Positions 21,024-29,555 of a stretch of 64,000 nt of DNA are shown here, in pieces. The notes below the pieces were generated by a model. It saw only the letters and a program-made list of their open reading frames with translations, had not been told where the DNA came from and ran no database searches. Numbering within the stretch: the stretch's first letter is position 1; each line of letters starts with the position of its first letter. Both the position numbers and the translations under genes were made by a program. Source of the stretch: Pseudoscardovia suis (lineage in GTDB: Bacteria; Actinomycetota; Actinomycetes; Actinomycetales; Bifidobacteriaceae); contig NZ_PGFC01000004.1 of NCBI RefSeq assembly GCF_002797875.1, forward strand, positions 150,831 through 214,830, written 5' to 3'.

Positions 21024-22072
21024 CGGCCTCGGCTTTATGTTTAGTTTTCGGGTGGGGCGGGTGTGATGCGCGTGGCGCGCGCGACGTCCACGAGGGCCTG
21101 TTCCAGGCGGGCCGCCATGCGGGCGCGGCGCCTGGGGGACTCCACGTCCAGGCACAGGCGCACGGCCGCCTCCCCGCCCACGGGCGCGACCAACGCGATG
21201 GAAAGGGAGGAGGCGTTGCGCGCCTCCCAGCGCACGCCGAACGGGCCGCCGTCCCACGCGCCGCGAGACACGGAACGGGGCTCCCCGCACGAGACGCGCC
21301 ACCGCCCCACCCACTCGTCCCACGCATCGTCCCCGCCGGGCCCGTCCCAGTCGCCCTCCTCCAGGTACACCCATGCGACGGGCTCCCCGTCCCGTCCGGG
21401 CAGCGACCATTGGAGCAGCACCTCGGCCGCGGACGGAGTCTCCTCCACGAACCCGCCGGCCGGGGCGGGCAGCGTCACCACGCTGCCGTCGCACGCGCTC
21501 GCGCTCGCATCGGGCGGCGCGGCCGGGGGCATGCCGCCCGGATGCGCCGCCTTCCACCCGTCCAACGCCGCGTACGCATCCAGCACCGCACGTCCCAACG
21601 CCACCGGCGGCGCACCAGCAGGAACCCGGATGCTACACACCTCGTCGCCGAGGTCCTCGCCCACCCTCGGCGGGTATGCGTGCACCCAACAGACTCCGTC
21701 CTCGTACTTCCAGACAATGATGAAATCATTGTTGCGTGCGAACGACCTCCACGTCTTGTACTTGGTGTCGTGCCGCCAGTAGTTCCGCTGCTCCTCTAGG
21801 TCCATCTCGATGGGACCGGTGCGCTCGATGTACGCATACGCTTGCTCCAGCGCCTCGCCGATCCTCTCCGCGGTCGCATCGGCGCCCCGCAGGCTCACGA
21901 AGAACCTGTCCGTGACACGCAGTATGCCCCAGCATTTCACATACGGGAAGAACAGGAATCTGTCGCCCTCCCGATTCACAGCAACCAACTCGATTATCTC
22001 CCTAGACATGATCCTCCTTCACTTCGCGATCTTGAAAACAACCTGCACGTCATGCACACTCAAACCAGCATG
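21024..22072 (-). repeat. Inverted repeat, left arm, of the toxin-2 locus
   Basis: Homologous in inverse orientation to 25765-26809. The arm covers the last 17 toxin codons, the intergenic RBS, the whole immunity gene and about 17 nt beyond its stop (ending CATAAAGCCGAGGCC on the minus strand). Both borders are abrupt. Confidence 0.85.
21041..22009 (-). CDS. Candidate immunity protein for toxin 2 (copy 1)
   Basis: 322 aa, no signal peptide or membrane segment, starting 9 nt after the toxin-2 stop with GAAGGAGG between, so translationally coupled. Residues 1 to ~160 ([65 protein letters not shown]) resemble, from memory, immunity proteins of contact-dependent inhibition systems with PD-(D/E)XK toxins. 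Residues ~165-322 form a very GC-rich second domain of unknown function. A cytoplasmic immunity protein suits a nuclease toxin. It belongs to a 1.05 kb inverted repeat with 25765-26809. Confidence 0.65.
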   Translation of the reverse strand: MSREIIELVAVNREGDRFLFFPYVKCWGILRVTDRFFVSLRGADATAERIGEALEQAYAYIERTGPIEMDLEEQRNYWRHDTKYKTWRSFARNNDFIIVWKYEDGVCWVHAYPPRVGEDLGDEVCSIRVPAGAPPVALGRAVLDAYAALDGWKAAHPGGMPPAAPPDASASACDGSVVTLPAPAGGFVEETPSAAEVLLQWSLPGRDGEPVAWVYLEEGDWDGPGGDDAWDEWVGRWRVSCGEPRSVSRGAWDGGPFGVRWEARNASSLSIALVAPVGGEAAVRLCLDVESPRRRARMAARLEQALVDVARATRITPAPPEN

Positions 22073-25000
22073 GGTGTCATGCAACACCCTGAGCGTCTCA
22101 GCCACTTTGTTGGTGATTGGTGTGTCCGGAAACACGACTTCCAGGACCTTGAAGTCATAATCCGCGGTAGTCAAATTATCATTACCACCGTGAATGGGCC
22201 GGTATCTGTTACCGTTGTCGTCGACTTTCTTCAGATAATTGTCCTCGAATCCTTCCAAATCCGCTATGTATTTCTCAAGCTTGCGTCGTAACGTGTTGGG
22301 ATCTTGATAGCTGTTTGCGTCCAGGTCGAGGCTTTTCGTGCTCACCAGTTTTCTGTCTTCCAGTCTGTCCGCGACGGGGAACGTGCGCCCCAACCCACGT
22401 CCGGTGGAATGCCCGTTGAGATATTCGTCGATGATACTGCCGCGTTTCAGCCCTTTTTCATCCCAGACGTTTCCGCCGATAGTAGCCGTTTCCTTGATGG
22501 GGAGGTCACGGGTGGACGAGATGAAGTTATCGCCAAGGCCTGCTTGCTTGAATGCCTCAACCAGATGCCGTTTTTCATTCTTGGTGAGCTTGGTGTAACC
22601 TCTTTCATTGAATTCCGCAGCTGCCTCGACGAATTCATCGCTCCCCGCCAGTTTTTCGACAAGGCTCGGACAACGCTTTTCCAAAATGCCCAGCAGTCTC
22701 GAAGCTTTCGCAGGATCGTCGATGTTGCGCAGAATGAACTTTCCTGCTTTCGCCACACTCTTGGAGACGTCACCTACTACAGGGACGATTCCAACGGCGC
22801 TCAGTGCTGCGAAGTGGTAATCGTGATGGATGGTGTTTGCAATCACGTCACGGATGTCGGAGAAAGGAACGACGCCGCCGATAACCTGACCGGCGAACGT
22901 CACGGGATCATTGTCATCCGTAATGAAATCGCCGCCGAGCGCGCCTACGGCGAAACACGTGAATTGCTCAATCCAATTCTTGTCATAGACGTAAGGGCTG
23001 AAGCCTTCTGCTACTTCTGCACCATCGGGGAAGCTGTCGCCGTCTAGATTGGACTTGGTTGGGTCGAAGTTCCGGCGTATTTCATCGCCATCGTCAAGAC
23101 CATCATTGTCCGTATCAGGATTCAACGCATCGGTTGTGAAATCAGATTCGTCGCTGTCGGCAATACCGTCACCATCCGAATCGTCCAGTGCGGGATTTGA
23201 GATGAGCCGCCCTGTTACGGTCACCTTGGTGCGGTTGGCGTTGTATGCGTATTCGAGCTGGGCGATCTCGTCCCCGTCTACAATGCCGTCGCCGTCAGTG
23301 TCGGGGTTATTTTTGTCCAATGTGAGCGAAGTCCCATTGAACAGTGCAAGATGGTCTTCGTACCAATCGGCAATGCCATCGCCGTCGCTGTCGGTCTCGA
23401 TATCAATGAGCTTGCCGATGTTCTCATAGATACCGTTCAACGCATCGGCATCTTGGGAATGATATGACTCGCCGCCGGTCTGGCTGGCAAGCATCTTCAT
23501 GCGTTGCTCGAACGAGCCTCCCGGCCCGCCTCCTCCCAAGCCGACGGTGTTGATCTTGACCTTACGTTTGTTGGCTGCTGCAACCACCGTGTCATGCAGG
23601 TTCGCGTCGTAGGTCTCTCCATCGGAAAGTACAATGATGGTGCGTAACGTTGTGTCGTCTTCACCTTCGAACATGTCTAGGGCTTTTTGCAAACCCTTGT
23701 ACATGTTGGTGCCACCCAAGTTGTGAAAATTCAGGTCGCTCAGAGCGCTTATAGCTGTTCCCGCATCCTGCAGGCCCCCGGTCAGGTCCGTTTGGTTGTC
23801 CGCGAAACGCACGATTCCTGCGCGTGCACCATCAGGGAAACGTCCTATAAGGTCACGGGCAACGGAAAGGCGCTTTTTTCCGGGATCGTTGCCCGACATG
23901 CTTCCCGAATCATCAATGACGAACACGACTTGAACCGCGGTGTACTGCTCCGTGCTCCACATATCTTCCCACGTGAGAGAATCACGAAAAACAGTTCTGT
24001 TTATCAGCACGTATTTTGAGAAATGCGAAACAGTTGCAGTGGCTTCATTCCCCGTCACCACCGTGTTGAGTTCTTCCAAGCGCTGATTTGTTTCGTCCAG
24101 CCAGCAAATCACTGGATCGAACGTTGGGTCAGACAACAATACTTCGTCGAAGCGGAAACGCAGCGTTGCCGAACCTACCTGTCCGTCGATGGTGAACTCG
24201 TATGCGTTCCCGATAAGCCCCGGCATGTCCTCCGGAAAATACGTCGGGTTGTTGTATGCCCGGACCTTCACGGTGGCGGCTTGGTCGGCAGGAAGGTTCA
24301 CCGATACAGACACGTTCACTTCGTCCTGCTCGGCGTCATCTGCCGGCACCGTCACATCGAACGCATGCTGAGGCGTGAATGGATCTGTGCCCCATCGGAT
24401 TTCACGGCGGTCGTCCACACCGTCGCCGTCCGTGTCGGCGCGAAGCGGATTGGTGCCGGTGCGTATTGCCTCCTCGCCGTCATCGAATCCGTCGCCATCG
24501 GTGTCTGCAGCAAGGGGATCCGTTCCAAGATCCCGCTCTTTTGAATTCACCAGTCCATCGTTATCGGGATCCTCGGCATCATCAGGTACGCCATTGGCGT
24601 CACTATCTACATCGGAAAGGGACGTACCCGTCCTCATTGCTTCGAAACCATCGGTCAGCCCGTCACCATCGGTATCCAAGTCCCCGCCGAAAACCGCGTC
24701 AAGCACATCCGGGATGTCATTGTCATCGCCGTCGTTAGTTGGTTCTCCACACGACCATGTGCCGCTGTCCCAGCTGCACACACCTGATGCTTCATAGCCA
24801 GGGGCCCCTCTTGCGGGGCTCTGTTGCGTGGTGTCGGTGAACAGCACTCGTGCAGTGGAATATTTCGTTATCACATAGGAATACCACTCGTTTGACACTT
24901 GCTTCATCGCACTGCCGGGCCAAGCGGGGCCGGTGTCGGTGTCGGAAGCGTAATAGTAGATGCGTGGAGCGTTCCAGTCCGATGGTTTGTGGAACAGCAC

Positions 25001-25675
25001 GAGCACGCCGTCAGGTTTTGTGGTGGTCCATGCCCCGTTGCGGTACCACGATTCGGAGGTTACCAGCGTGCCTTCCTCACCGGCTGCCGGTATTTGTCGA
25101 GAGCCTCCGTCGTTGAACAGCACGCGTGCGGATTGCATTCCGAAAATGGTGGCGGCGTACCATCCATCGCCTTCCGCATGCATGGCATCACCGGGCCATG
25201 TCGGCCCTCTGGCCGCGTCGGAATAGTAGTACATCCTGACCGTTCCCCAGTTTGCATAATCGTAGAAGTGCACGGTGAGACCTTGGGGCATGGAATCGTA
25301 TTGTTCACTCCCCACGAACCATGTCTCGCCATCGACAAGGTAACCGGGTTGGTTTGTCCCAGGATGCTGGGATTTTCCGCCGTCGCTGAACATCACGCGC
25401 AATCCATGCGTCGCATCCACAGTGACGCTGTACCAGCCTTCGCCTTCATCAGCCATTCGTACACCCGGCCATGAAGCCGAATGCACATCATCGCCATACA
25501 CGTATGCGAACGGCTCCGACCATCCGGCGGAATCGTAATAATGAATCGTTGTTCCGCTGGATTCGTCGGTTGTTGCTGGGGATGTCTCGGTGGCGGCGAA
25601 AGCCATCGGGACGGGTAGCATCATGAGTATCGAAAGTATTGCGCACAGTGCGCAAGAAAGACGGGAATTCCTCAT
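22019..25675 (-). CDS. Giant secreted CBM26/VWA protein with nuclease tip, putative polymorphic toxin 2
   Basis: 1218 aa from complement 25673-25675 (AAGGAAGAGAGAAAG upstream; the open frame before it lacks an RBS). Order: signal peptide (1-27), three CBM26-like modules (about 41-300; YDSAGW, WPG-x-(A/R)M), DxDxDG repeats (about 318-425), a beta-rich domain, VWA (about 579-760, perfect MIDAS DDSGSM), more DxDxDG repeats (to ~880), a pretoxin-like hydrophobic linker (VIGGVVPFSDIRD, SAVGIVPVVGDVSKSVAKA), then the tip. The tip carries E in IIDEYLNGH, D in FPVADRL and VSTKSLDL, the E-D-SxK layout of PD-(D/E)XK nuclease toxins such as the CdiA-CT of E. coli EC869. The 3' part is more AT-rich than the front. 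The front end is homologous to the product of 454-4320. Flanked by two copies of the immunity-like gene. Confidence 0.82.
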   Translation of the reverse strand: MRNSRLSCALCAILSILMMLPVPMAFAATETSPATTDESSGTTIHYYDSAGWSEPFAYVYGDDVHSASWPGVRMADEGEGWYSVTVDATHGLRVMFSDGGKSQHPGTNQPGYLVDGETWFVGSEQYDSMPQGLTVHFYDYANWGTVRMYYYSDAARGPTWPGDAMHAEGDGWYAATIFGMQSARVLFNDGGSRQIPAAGEEGTLVTSESWYRNGAWTTTKPDGVLVLFHKPSDWNAPRIYYYASDTDTGPAWPGSAMKQVSNEWYSYVITKYSTARVLFTDTTQQSPARGAPGYEASGVCSWDSGTWSCGEPTNDGDDNDIPDVLDAVFGGDLDTDGDGLTDGFEAMRTGTSLSDVDSDANGVPDDAEDPDNDGLVNSKERDLGTDPLAADTDGDGFDDGEEAIRTGTNPLRADTDGDGVDDRREIRWGTDPFTPQHAFDVTVPADDAEQDEVNVSVSVNLPADQAATVKVRAYNNPTYFPEDMPGLIGNAYEFTIDGQVGSATLRFRFDEVLLSDPTFDPVICWLDETNQRLEELNTVVTGNEATATVSHFSKYVLINRTVFRDSLTWEDMWSTEQYTAVQVVFVIDDSGSMSGNDPGKKRLSVARDLIGRFPDGARAGIVRFADNQTDLTGGLQDAGTAISALSDLNFHNLGGTNMYKGLQKALDMFEGEDDTTLRTIIVLSDGETYDANLHDTVVAAANKRKVKINTVGLGGGGPGGSFEQRMKMLASQTGGESYHSQDADALNGIYENIGKLIDIETDSDGDGIADWYEDHLALFNGTSLTLDKNNPDTDGDGIVDGDEIAQLEYAYNANRTKVTVTGRLISNPALDDSDGDGIADSDESDFTTDALNPDTDNDGLDDGDEIRRNFDPTKSNLDGDSFPDGAEVAEGFSPYVYDKNWIEQFTCFAVGALGGDFITDDNDPVTFAGQVIGGVVPFSDIRDVIANTIHHDYHFAALSAVGIVPVVGDVSKSVAKAGKFILRNIDDPAKASRLLGILEKRCPSLVEKLAGSDEFVEAAAEFNERGYTKLTKNEKRHLVEAFKQAGLGDNFISSTRDLPIKETATIGGNVWDEKGLKRGSIIDEYLNGHSTGRGLGRTFPVADRLEDRKLVSTKSLDLDANSYQDPNTLRRKLEKYIADLEGFEDNYLKKVDDNGNRYRPIHGGNDNLTTADYDFKVLEVVFPDTPITNKVAETLRVLHDTHAGLSVHDVQVVFKIAK

Positions 25676-25764
25676 AGACTTTCTCTCTTCCTTGTAGCCG
25701 GCGCTCCCGTGGCCGGTGTGGTTCAATTACAACAGATGAGTGATCCCGATGCAAATCGAGTGTG

Positions 25765-25818
25765 CATGCTGGTTTGAGTGTGCATGCCGTGCAGGTTGTT
25801 TTCAAGATTGCGAAGTGA
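25765..25818 (+). pseudogene. Orphan 3' fragment of a toxin-2-like gene
   Basis: Seventeen codons plus TGA reading HAGLSVHAVQVVFKIAK, differing from the true toxin-2 C-terminus (HAGLSVHDVQVVFKIAK) by one residue. It sits immediately before immunity copy 2 with the same stop-to-RBS spacing as the intact pair. This is a scar of a displaced or duplicated toxin/immunity module. Confidence 0.85.
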
Positions 25819-25832
25819 AGGAGGATTGCGCA

Positions 25833-26792
25833 ATGATGAGCATGGAAGTCGCTGTGAACCGGGAGGGCAACAGGCTCCTGTTCCTGCCGTATGTGCTGTG
25901 CTGGGGCATAGATAGGCTCACGGACAGGTTCTTCGTGAGCCTGCGGGGCGCCGATGCGACCGCGGAGAAGATCGGCGAGGCGCTGGAGCAAGCGTATGCG
26001 TACATCGAGCGCACCGGTCCCATCGAGATGGACCTAGAGGAGCAGCAGAACTGCTGGCGGCACGACACCAAGTACAAGACGTGGAGGTCGTTCGCACGCA
26101 ACAATGATTTCGTGACTGCCATGAAAAACAAGGATGGTTCATATTATGTATGTGCTTATCCTCCACGCAACCGTGATTTGGTAGGCGACGAGGTGTGTAG
26201 CATCCGGGTTCCTGTTGGTGCGCCGCCGGTGGCGTTGGGGCGTGCGGTGCTGGATGCGTACGCGGCGTTGGACGGGTGGAAGGCGGAGCATCCGGGCGGC
26301 ATGGCCCCGGCCGCGCCGCCCGATGCGAGCGCGAGCGCGTGCGACGGCAGCGTGGTGACGCTGCCCGCCCCGGCCGGCGGGTTCGTGGAGGAGACTCCGT
26401 CCGCGGCCGAGGTGCTGCTCCAGTGGTCGCTGCCCGGACGGGACGGGGAGCCCGTCGCATGGGTGTACCTGGAGGAGGGCGACTGGGACGGGCCCGGCGG
26501 GGACGATGCGTGGGACGAGTGGGTGGGGCGGTGGCGCGTCTCGTGCGGGGAGCCCCGTTCCGTGTCTCGCGGCGCGTGGGACGGCGGCCCGTTCGGCGTG
26601 CGCTGGGAGGCGCGCAACGCCTCCTTCCTTTCCATCGCGTTGGTCGCGCCCGTGGGCGGGGGCTCGGCCGTGCGCCTGTGCCTGGACGTGGAGTCCCCCG
26701 GGCGCCGCGCCCGCATGGCGGCCCGCCTGGAACAGGCCCTCGGAGACGCCGCGCGCGCCACGCGCATCACACCCGCCCCACCCGAAAACTAA
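25833..26792 (+). CDS. Candidate immunity protein (copy 2, inverted)
   Basis: 319 aa, start ATG 25833 with AAGGAGG upstream (an upstream in-frame ATG at 25740 would translate through the toxin scrap in the wrong frame). Paralogue of 21041-22009 in opposite orientation. Differences cluster in the first 30 residues and around residues 100-130 (VTAMKNKDGSYYVCAYPP against [18 protein letters not shown]), while the C-terminal ~170 residues are almost identical. It may neutralise a related but different toxin tip, or be a retained orphan. Its stop overlaps the convergent nitrilase stop. Confidence 0.65.
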   Translation: MMSMEVAVNREGNRLLFLPYVLCWGIDRLTDRFFVSLRGADATAEKIGEALEQAYAYIERTGPIEMDLEEQQNCWRHDTKYKTWRSFARNNDFVTAMKNKDGSYYVCAYPPRNRDLVGDEVCSIRVPVGAPPVALGRAVLDAYAALDGWKAEHPGGMAPAAPPDASASACDGSVVTLPAPAGGFVEETPSAAEVLLQWSLPGRDGEPVAWVYLEEGDWDGPGGDDAWDEWVGRWRVSCGEPRSVSRGAWDGGPFGVRWEARNASFLSIALVAPVGGGSAVRLCLDVESPGRRARMAARLEQALGDAARATRITPAPPEN

Positions 26793-27619
26793 ACATAAAG
26801 CCGAGGCCGGCGCAATTGCGTGTAGGGTTTGGAACCGCGCATTGCGCGGGCGCCGGCAAGGTCCACGTCAGCTAGCAGCAGTTCGTCACCGGCACCGGCT
26901 TGCGCGACTGTGGAGCCATCCGGCCCGGCGATGATGGATCGGCCGGAGAACTCCATGCCGTCTTCCGCTCCGCACCTATTGCACATGGCGACTATCGCGC
27001 TGTTGTGGAAGGCCTGCACCCTGACCTCCCAATCGAACATCTCCAGCGGTTCGGCCAACGTATTGGCGGTGGGCACAAGCACAAGGTCAGCTCCGCGCAG
27101 CACGCTGGTGCGAATCGACTCGGGGTAGTGCCGGTCGAAGCAGATCACTATGCCGATGCGCCCCAGCGGAGTGTCAAACACATGGAATCCGTCGCCGGGT
27201 GCGTAATAATCCTGCTCATAGAATTTCTCAGCCTGCGCGATATGCACCATCTGTTGTGTGCCGACGAGTTCACCCGTGCTGCTGATCAGCAAGCTCGTGT
27301 CGTATCGTGAGCCGTCCTGTTCGATATAAAGGTTCGGGCTTGCCCAGATGCCGTATGTGGCGCAGGCCTTGCGCAGCGCGTGCACCTGTGGCCCGTCGAT
27401 GTTCATTGCAAATTGGGACGCATCGCCGTAGGGGCTGCGTTTGCGGGGATATTGGGGAAAGAACGGGGAAAGCTGCACTTCGGGGAACATCACCAGACTT
27501 GCACCGGCTTCGGCGGAGCGTTCAATGAGGTCGATGCTGCGCGTCAGGTTGCGGTCCACTGCGGTTACGGTGTCATCGGCGGCGGCAGCCATGTGCATTT
27601 GGGCGAGTGCGATTCTCAT
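26789..27619 (-). CDS. Carbon-nitrogen hydrolase (nitrilase superfamily)
   Basis: 276 aa from ATG complement 27617-27619 (MRIALAQMHM). Catalytic triad candidates: Glu in FPEVQLSPFFP, Lys in AQAEKFYEQDYY, Cys in IGIVICFDRHYPE. The sequence pattern is closest to N-carbamoyl-amino-acid hydrolases or N-carbamoylputrescine amidase, releasing ammonia and CO2 from a carbamoyl amide. Substrate not determinable from sequence. The stop overlaps the stop of convergent immunity copy 2, and the terminal PRLYV lies in the inverted repeat. Confidence 0.9.
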   Translation of the reverse strand: MRIALAQMHMAAAADDTVTAVDRNLTRSIDLIERSAEAGASLVMFPEVQLSPFFPQYPRKRSPYGDASQFAMNIDGPQVHALRKACATYGIWASPNLYIEQDGSRYDTSLLISSTGELVGTQQMVHIAQAEKFYEQDYYAPGDGFHVFDTPLGRIGIVICFDRHYPESIRTSVLRGADLVLVPTANTLAEPLEMFDWEVRVQAFHNSAIVAMCNRCGAEDGMEFSGRSIIAGPDGSTVAQAGAGDELLLADVDLAGARAMRGSKPYTQLRRPRLYV

Positions 27620-27627
27620 GCACTCAG

Positions 27628-27701
27628 TGTGCTGCAATGCCGCGACTGTGGCAGAGACATTGCAGCACAGCAGCGCGGCAGAGGCATTGCAGCAGCATGG
27701 C
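27628..27701. promoter_or_regulatory. Repeated dyad between nitrilase and orn
   Basis: TGCTGCAATGCC near 27630 is mirrored by GGCATTGCAGCA near 27690, with a third related half (ACATTGCAGCAC) between them. The element lies just upstream of the nitrilase start in the divergent intergenic region and could be an operator; no regulator is identified. Confidence 0.4.
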
Positions 27702-27812
27702 GAATCACGGCGGGAACCGGGTTGCAATGCTCCGCGATGCGCGATACCCTGTAACGTTCTGCAGAGGCGGAATCAAGGTTCCGCCCTATGACCCCATGAA
27801 AGGACGCCGCAC

Positions 27813-28517
27813 ATGGCACATGATGACAATCAGGTGTTCACACCTGAGGAATCCCGCATGATCTGGATCGATTGCGAGATGACGGGACTTGACATCTTCC
27901 ACGATGAGCTGTGCGAAGTGTCCGTGGTCCCCACTGATTTCAACTTCAAGGTGCTCGACAAGGGCATCGACGTGGTCATCAAGCCCAGCGACGCGGCGGT
28001 GGCTCACATGAACGACTTCGTGCGCCATATGCACACGTCTTCGGGGCTTGTGGACGAATGGAACCGCAGCGGCCTGCCTTTGGAGGAGGCCCAGCGCCAA
28101 GTGGTGGAGTACGTCAAGCGTTTCCTGCCGGCGAATGGCAAGGCGCATCTGGCGGGCAACTCCATTCACTCCGACAAGAAGTTCCTTGACCGTTACATGC
28201 CTGACCTCACGGCGTTGCTGCATTACCGCGTGATCGATGTGAGCACCCTCAAGGAGCTGGCGCGTCGTTGGTATCCGCAGGTGAGCCTCAACAAGCCCGC
28301 CAAGCACGGCGGTCATCGCGCTTTGGCGGACATCATCGAGTCGATGGACGAACTGCGTTATTACCGTGACATGTGTTTTGTGCCGCAGCCCGGTCCTGAT
28401 GCTGACGCGGCGAAGGCAGGCGCGGCGAACGTGGAGCGCACGAGCCTGCTGCGCGTGTATGAGGAGGACGGCAATCCGGTGGAGGATCCGAACACCCCGC
28501 AGAAGGCGGATTACTGA
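27813..28517 (+). CDS. orn: Oligoribonuclease
   Basis: 234 aa DEDDh-family 3'-5' exonuclease that degrades 2-5 nt RNAs and linear dinucleotides such as pGpG. Visible motifs: Exo [12 protein letters not shown], a central [15 protein letters not shown] (Exo II region), [14 protein letters not shown] (Exo III, H and D). Slightly longer than E. coli Orn because of a ~35-residue polar C-terminal tail. Spacing suggests its own promoter, divergent from the nitrilase gene. Confidence 0.95.
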   Translation: MAHDDNQVFTPEESRMIWIDCEMTGLDIFHDELCEVSVVPTDFNFKVLDKGIDVVIKPSDAAVAHMNDFVRHMHTSSGLVDEWNRSGLPLEEAQRQVVEYVKRFLPANGKAHLAGNSIHSDKKFLDRYMPDLTALLHYRVIDVSTLKELARRWYPQVSLNKPAKHGGHRALADIIESMDELRYYRDMCFVPQPGPDADAAKAGAANVERTSLLRVYEEDGNPVEDPNTPQKADY

Positions 28518-28598
28518 TCGGCGGGATTGCTAATCCCGCGGATTGCTGATCGGCGGGGTTACTGATTCCGCAGATTGCAAATCCGTGGGATTGCCGGC

Positions 28599-29246
28599 CT
28601 ACATGAGGCTCTCGTCATAGATGGCGCGCGATCCGCCCACATACTTGGGGCGGTACCGCGCGCACACGAGGTGGGCGCTGCCAATCTGGCTCAGCGAGAT
28701 GCGCAGCGGCACCGCGACGGGACGCAGATGCATGCCGATGAGGGTGTCGCCGATGTCCATGCCCGCTTTGGCGAGGTGCCGGATGTCTTCCACCAACACC
28801 GGGTCGTCGAAGCGCTGGTAGGCGATGGTGCCGAACGCGCCGCCCGCATGATTGGGCTGGGGAATGGCGTTGACCTGCTCGAGGTCATAGCGTTCCATGC
28901 AGCCGCGCTCCATTACTATGGCGCGGTTGAGATGCTCGCAGCATTGCGCCGCGAGAAACACGCCGGCGGGCTTGAGCACGGATTGGATGCCATCAAAAAG
29001 ATACGGTGCTACGCGCATGGATGTGTGCGTGCCAATGCGCTCGCCCAGCACTTCGCTTGATGAGCAGCCGACCACGAAGATGTCGCCTGCCTTTTCATGC
29101 GAGGCGGCGAGCACTTCGCGCGCCGCCTGCGCCGCCTGTTCGCGCACCTTCTCATAGAAGGCGAGCTCCTCGCCGGTGGGGGCGGGGGATTGTGTTGCGC
29201 TGGCTGCGCTCGCTGTGCTGTTGTGTGATGCGGAGGAATCGTTCAT
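28599..29246 (-). CDS. UPF0340 / YwlG-like protein
   Basis: 215 aa. Residues from EELAFYEKVREQAAQAAREVL onward match the TIGR01440/UPF0340 family: VVGCSSSEVLGERIG, GVFLAAQCCEHLNRAIVMER, HAGGAFGTIAY, LIGMHLRPVAVPLR. Function is unknown in the family. A ~25-residue Ala/Ser/Thr-rich N-terminal extension precedes it. AAAGGA lies upstream of the start. The ~80 nt between it and orn hold degenerate GCGGGATTGCT phrases only. Confidence 0.85.
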   Translation of the reverse strand: MNDSSASHNSTASAASATQSPAPTGEELAFYEKVREQAAQAAREVLAASHEKAGDIFVVGCSSSEVLGERIGTHTSMRVAPYLFDGIQSVLKPAGVFLAAQCCEHLNRAIVMERGCMERYDLEQVNAIPQPNHAGGAFGTIAYQRFDDPVLVEDIRHLAKAGMDIGDTLIGMHLRPVAVPLRISLSQIGSAHLVCARYRPKYVGGSRAIYDESLM

Positions 29247-29555
29247 ATCTGCCGGTCCTTTTCACAGTCAATTTCCAAGTCTTCTAAAAGAATTGTAAGT
29301 GGGCATATCGCTTGTTGAACGCGTTCGCCTGCCGAATAACCCCGCCGATAATCCTTGTCCAAAAACCGTTGAATAAACACTGCAACAATCCGTGCCGAAA
29401 TCCTTGCCAAATCCCGTGCTGAATCTTGGAATCCCGTCCACAATTCGCACAGGATTCAACGGATGGCTACGGCGTATGCTGAAATGACTGGATGATTCGG
29501 CGCAAGTCGGATGGAATGGGTTGAATTGCCCCAACAGGTTGCAGGCGGGAGTGGA

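Larger units (their letters stand above)
25765..26809 (+). repeat. Inverted repeat, right arm, of the toxin-2 locus
   Basis: Counterpart of 21024-22072. The right border lies inside the 3' end of the nitrilase gene, whose last codons (PRLYV) derive from the repeat itself. Recombination between the arms would invert the toxin gene. Confidence 0.85.

Noticed and set aside
21024..26809. Composite transposon around toxin 2
   Set aside because: The inverted arms are immunity genes, not insertion sequences; no transposase or target-site duplication was seen.
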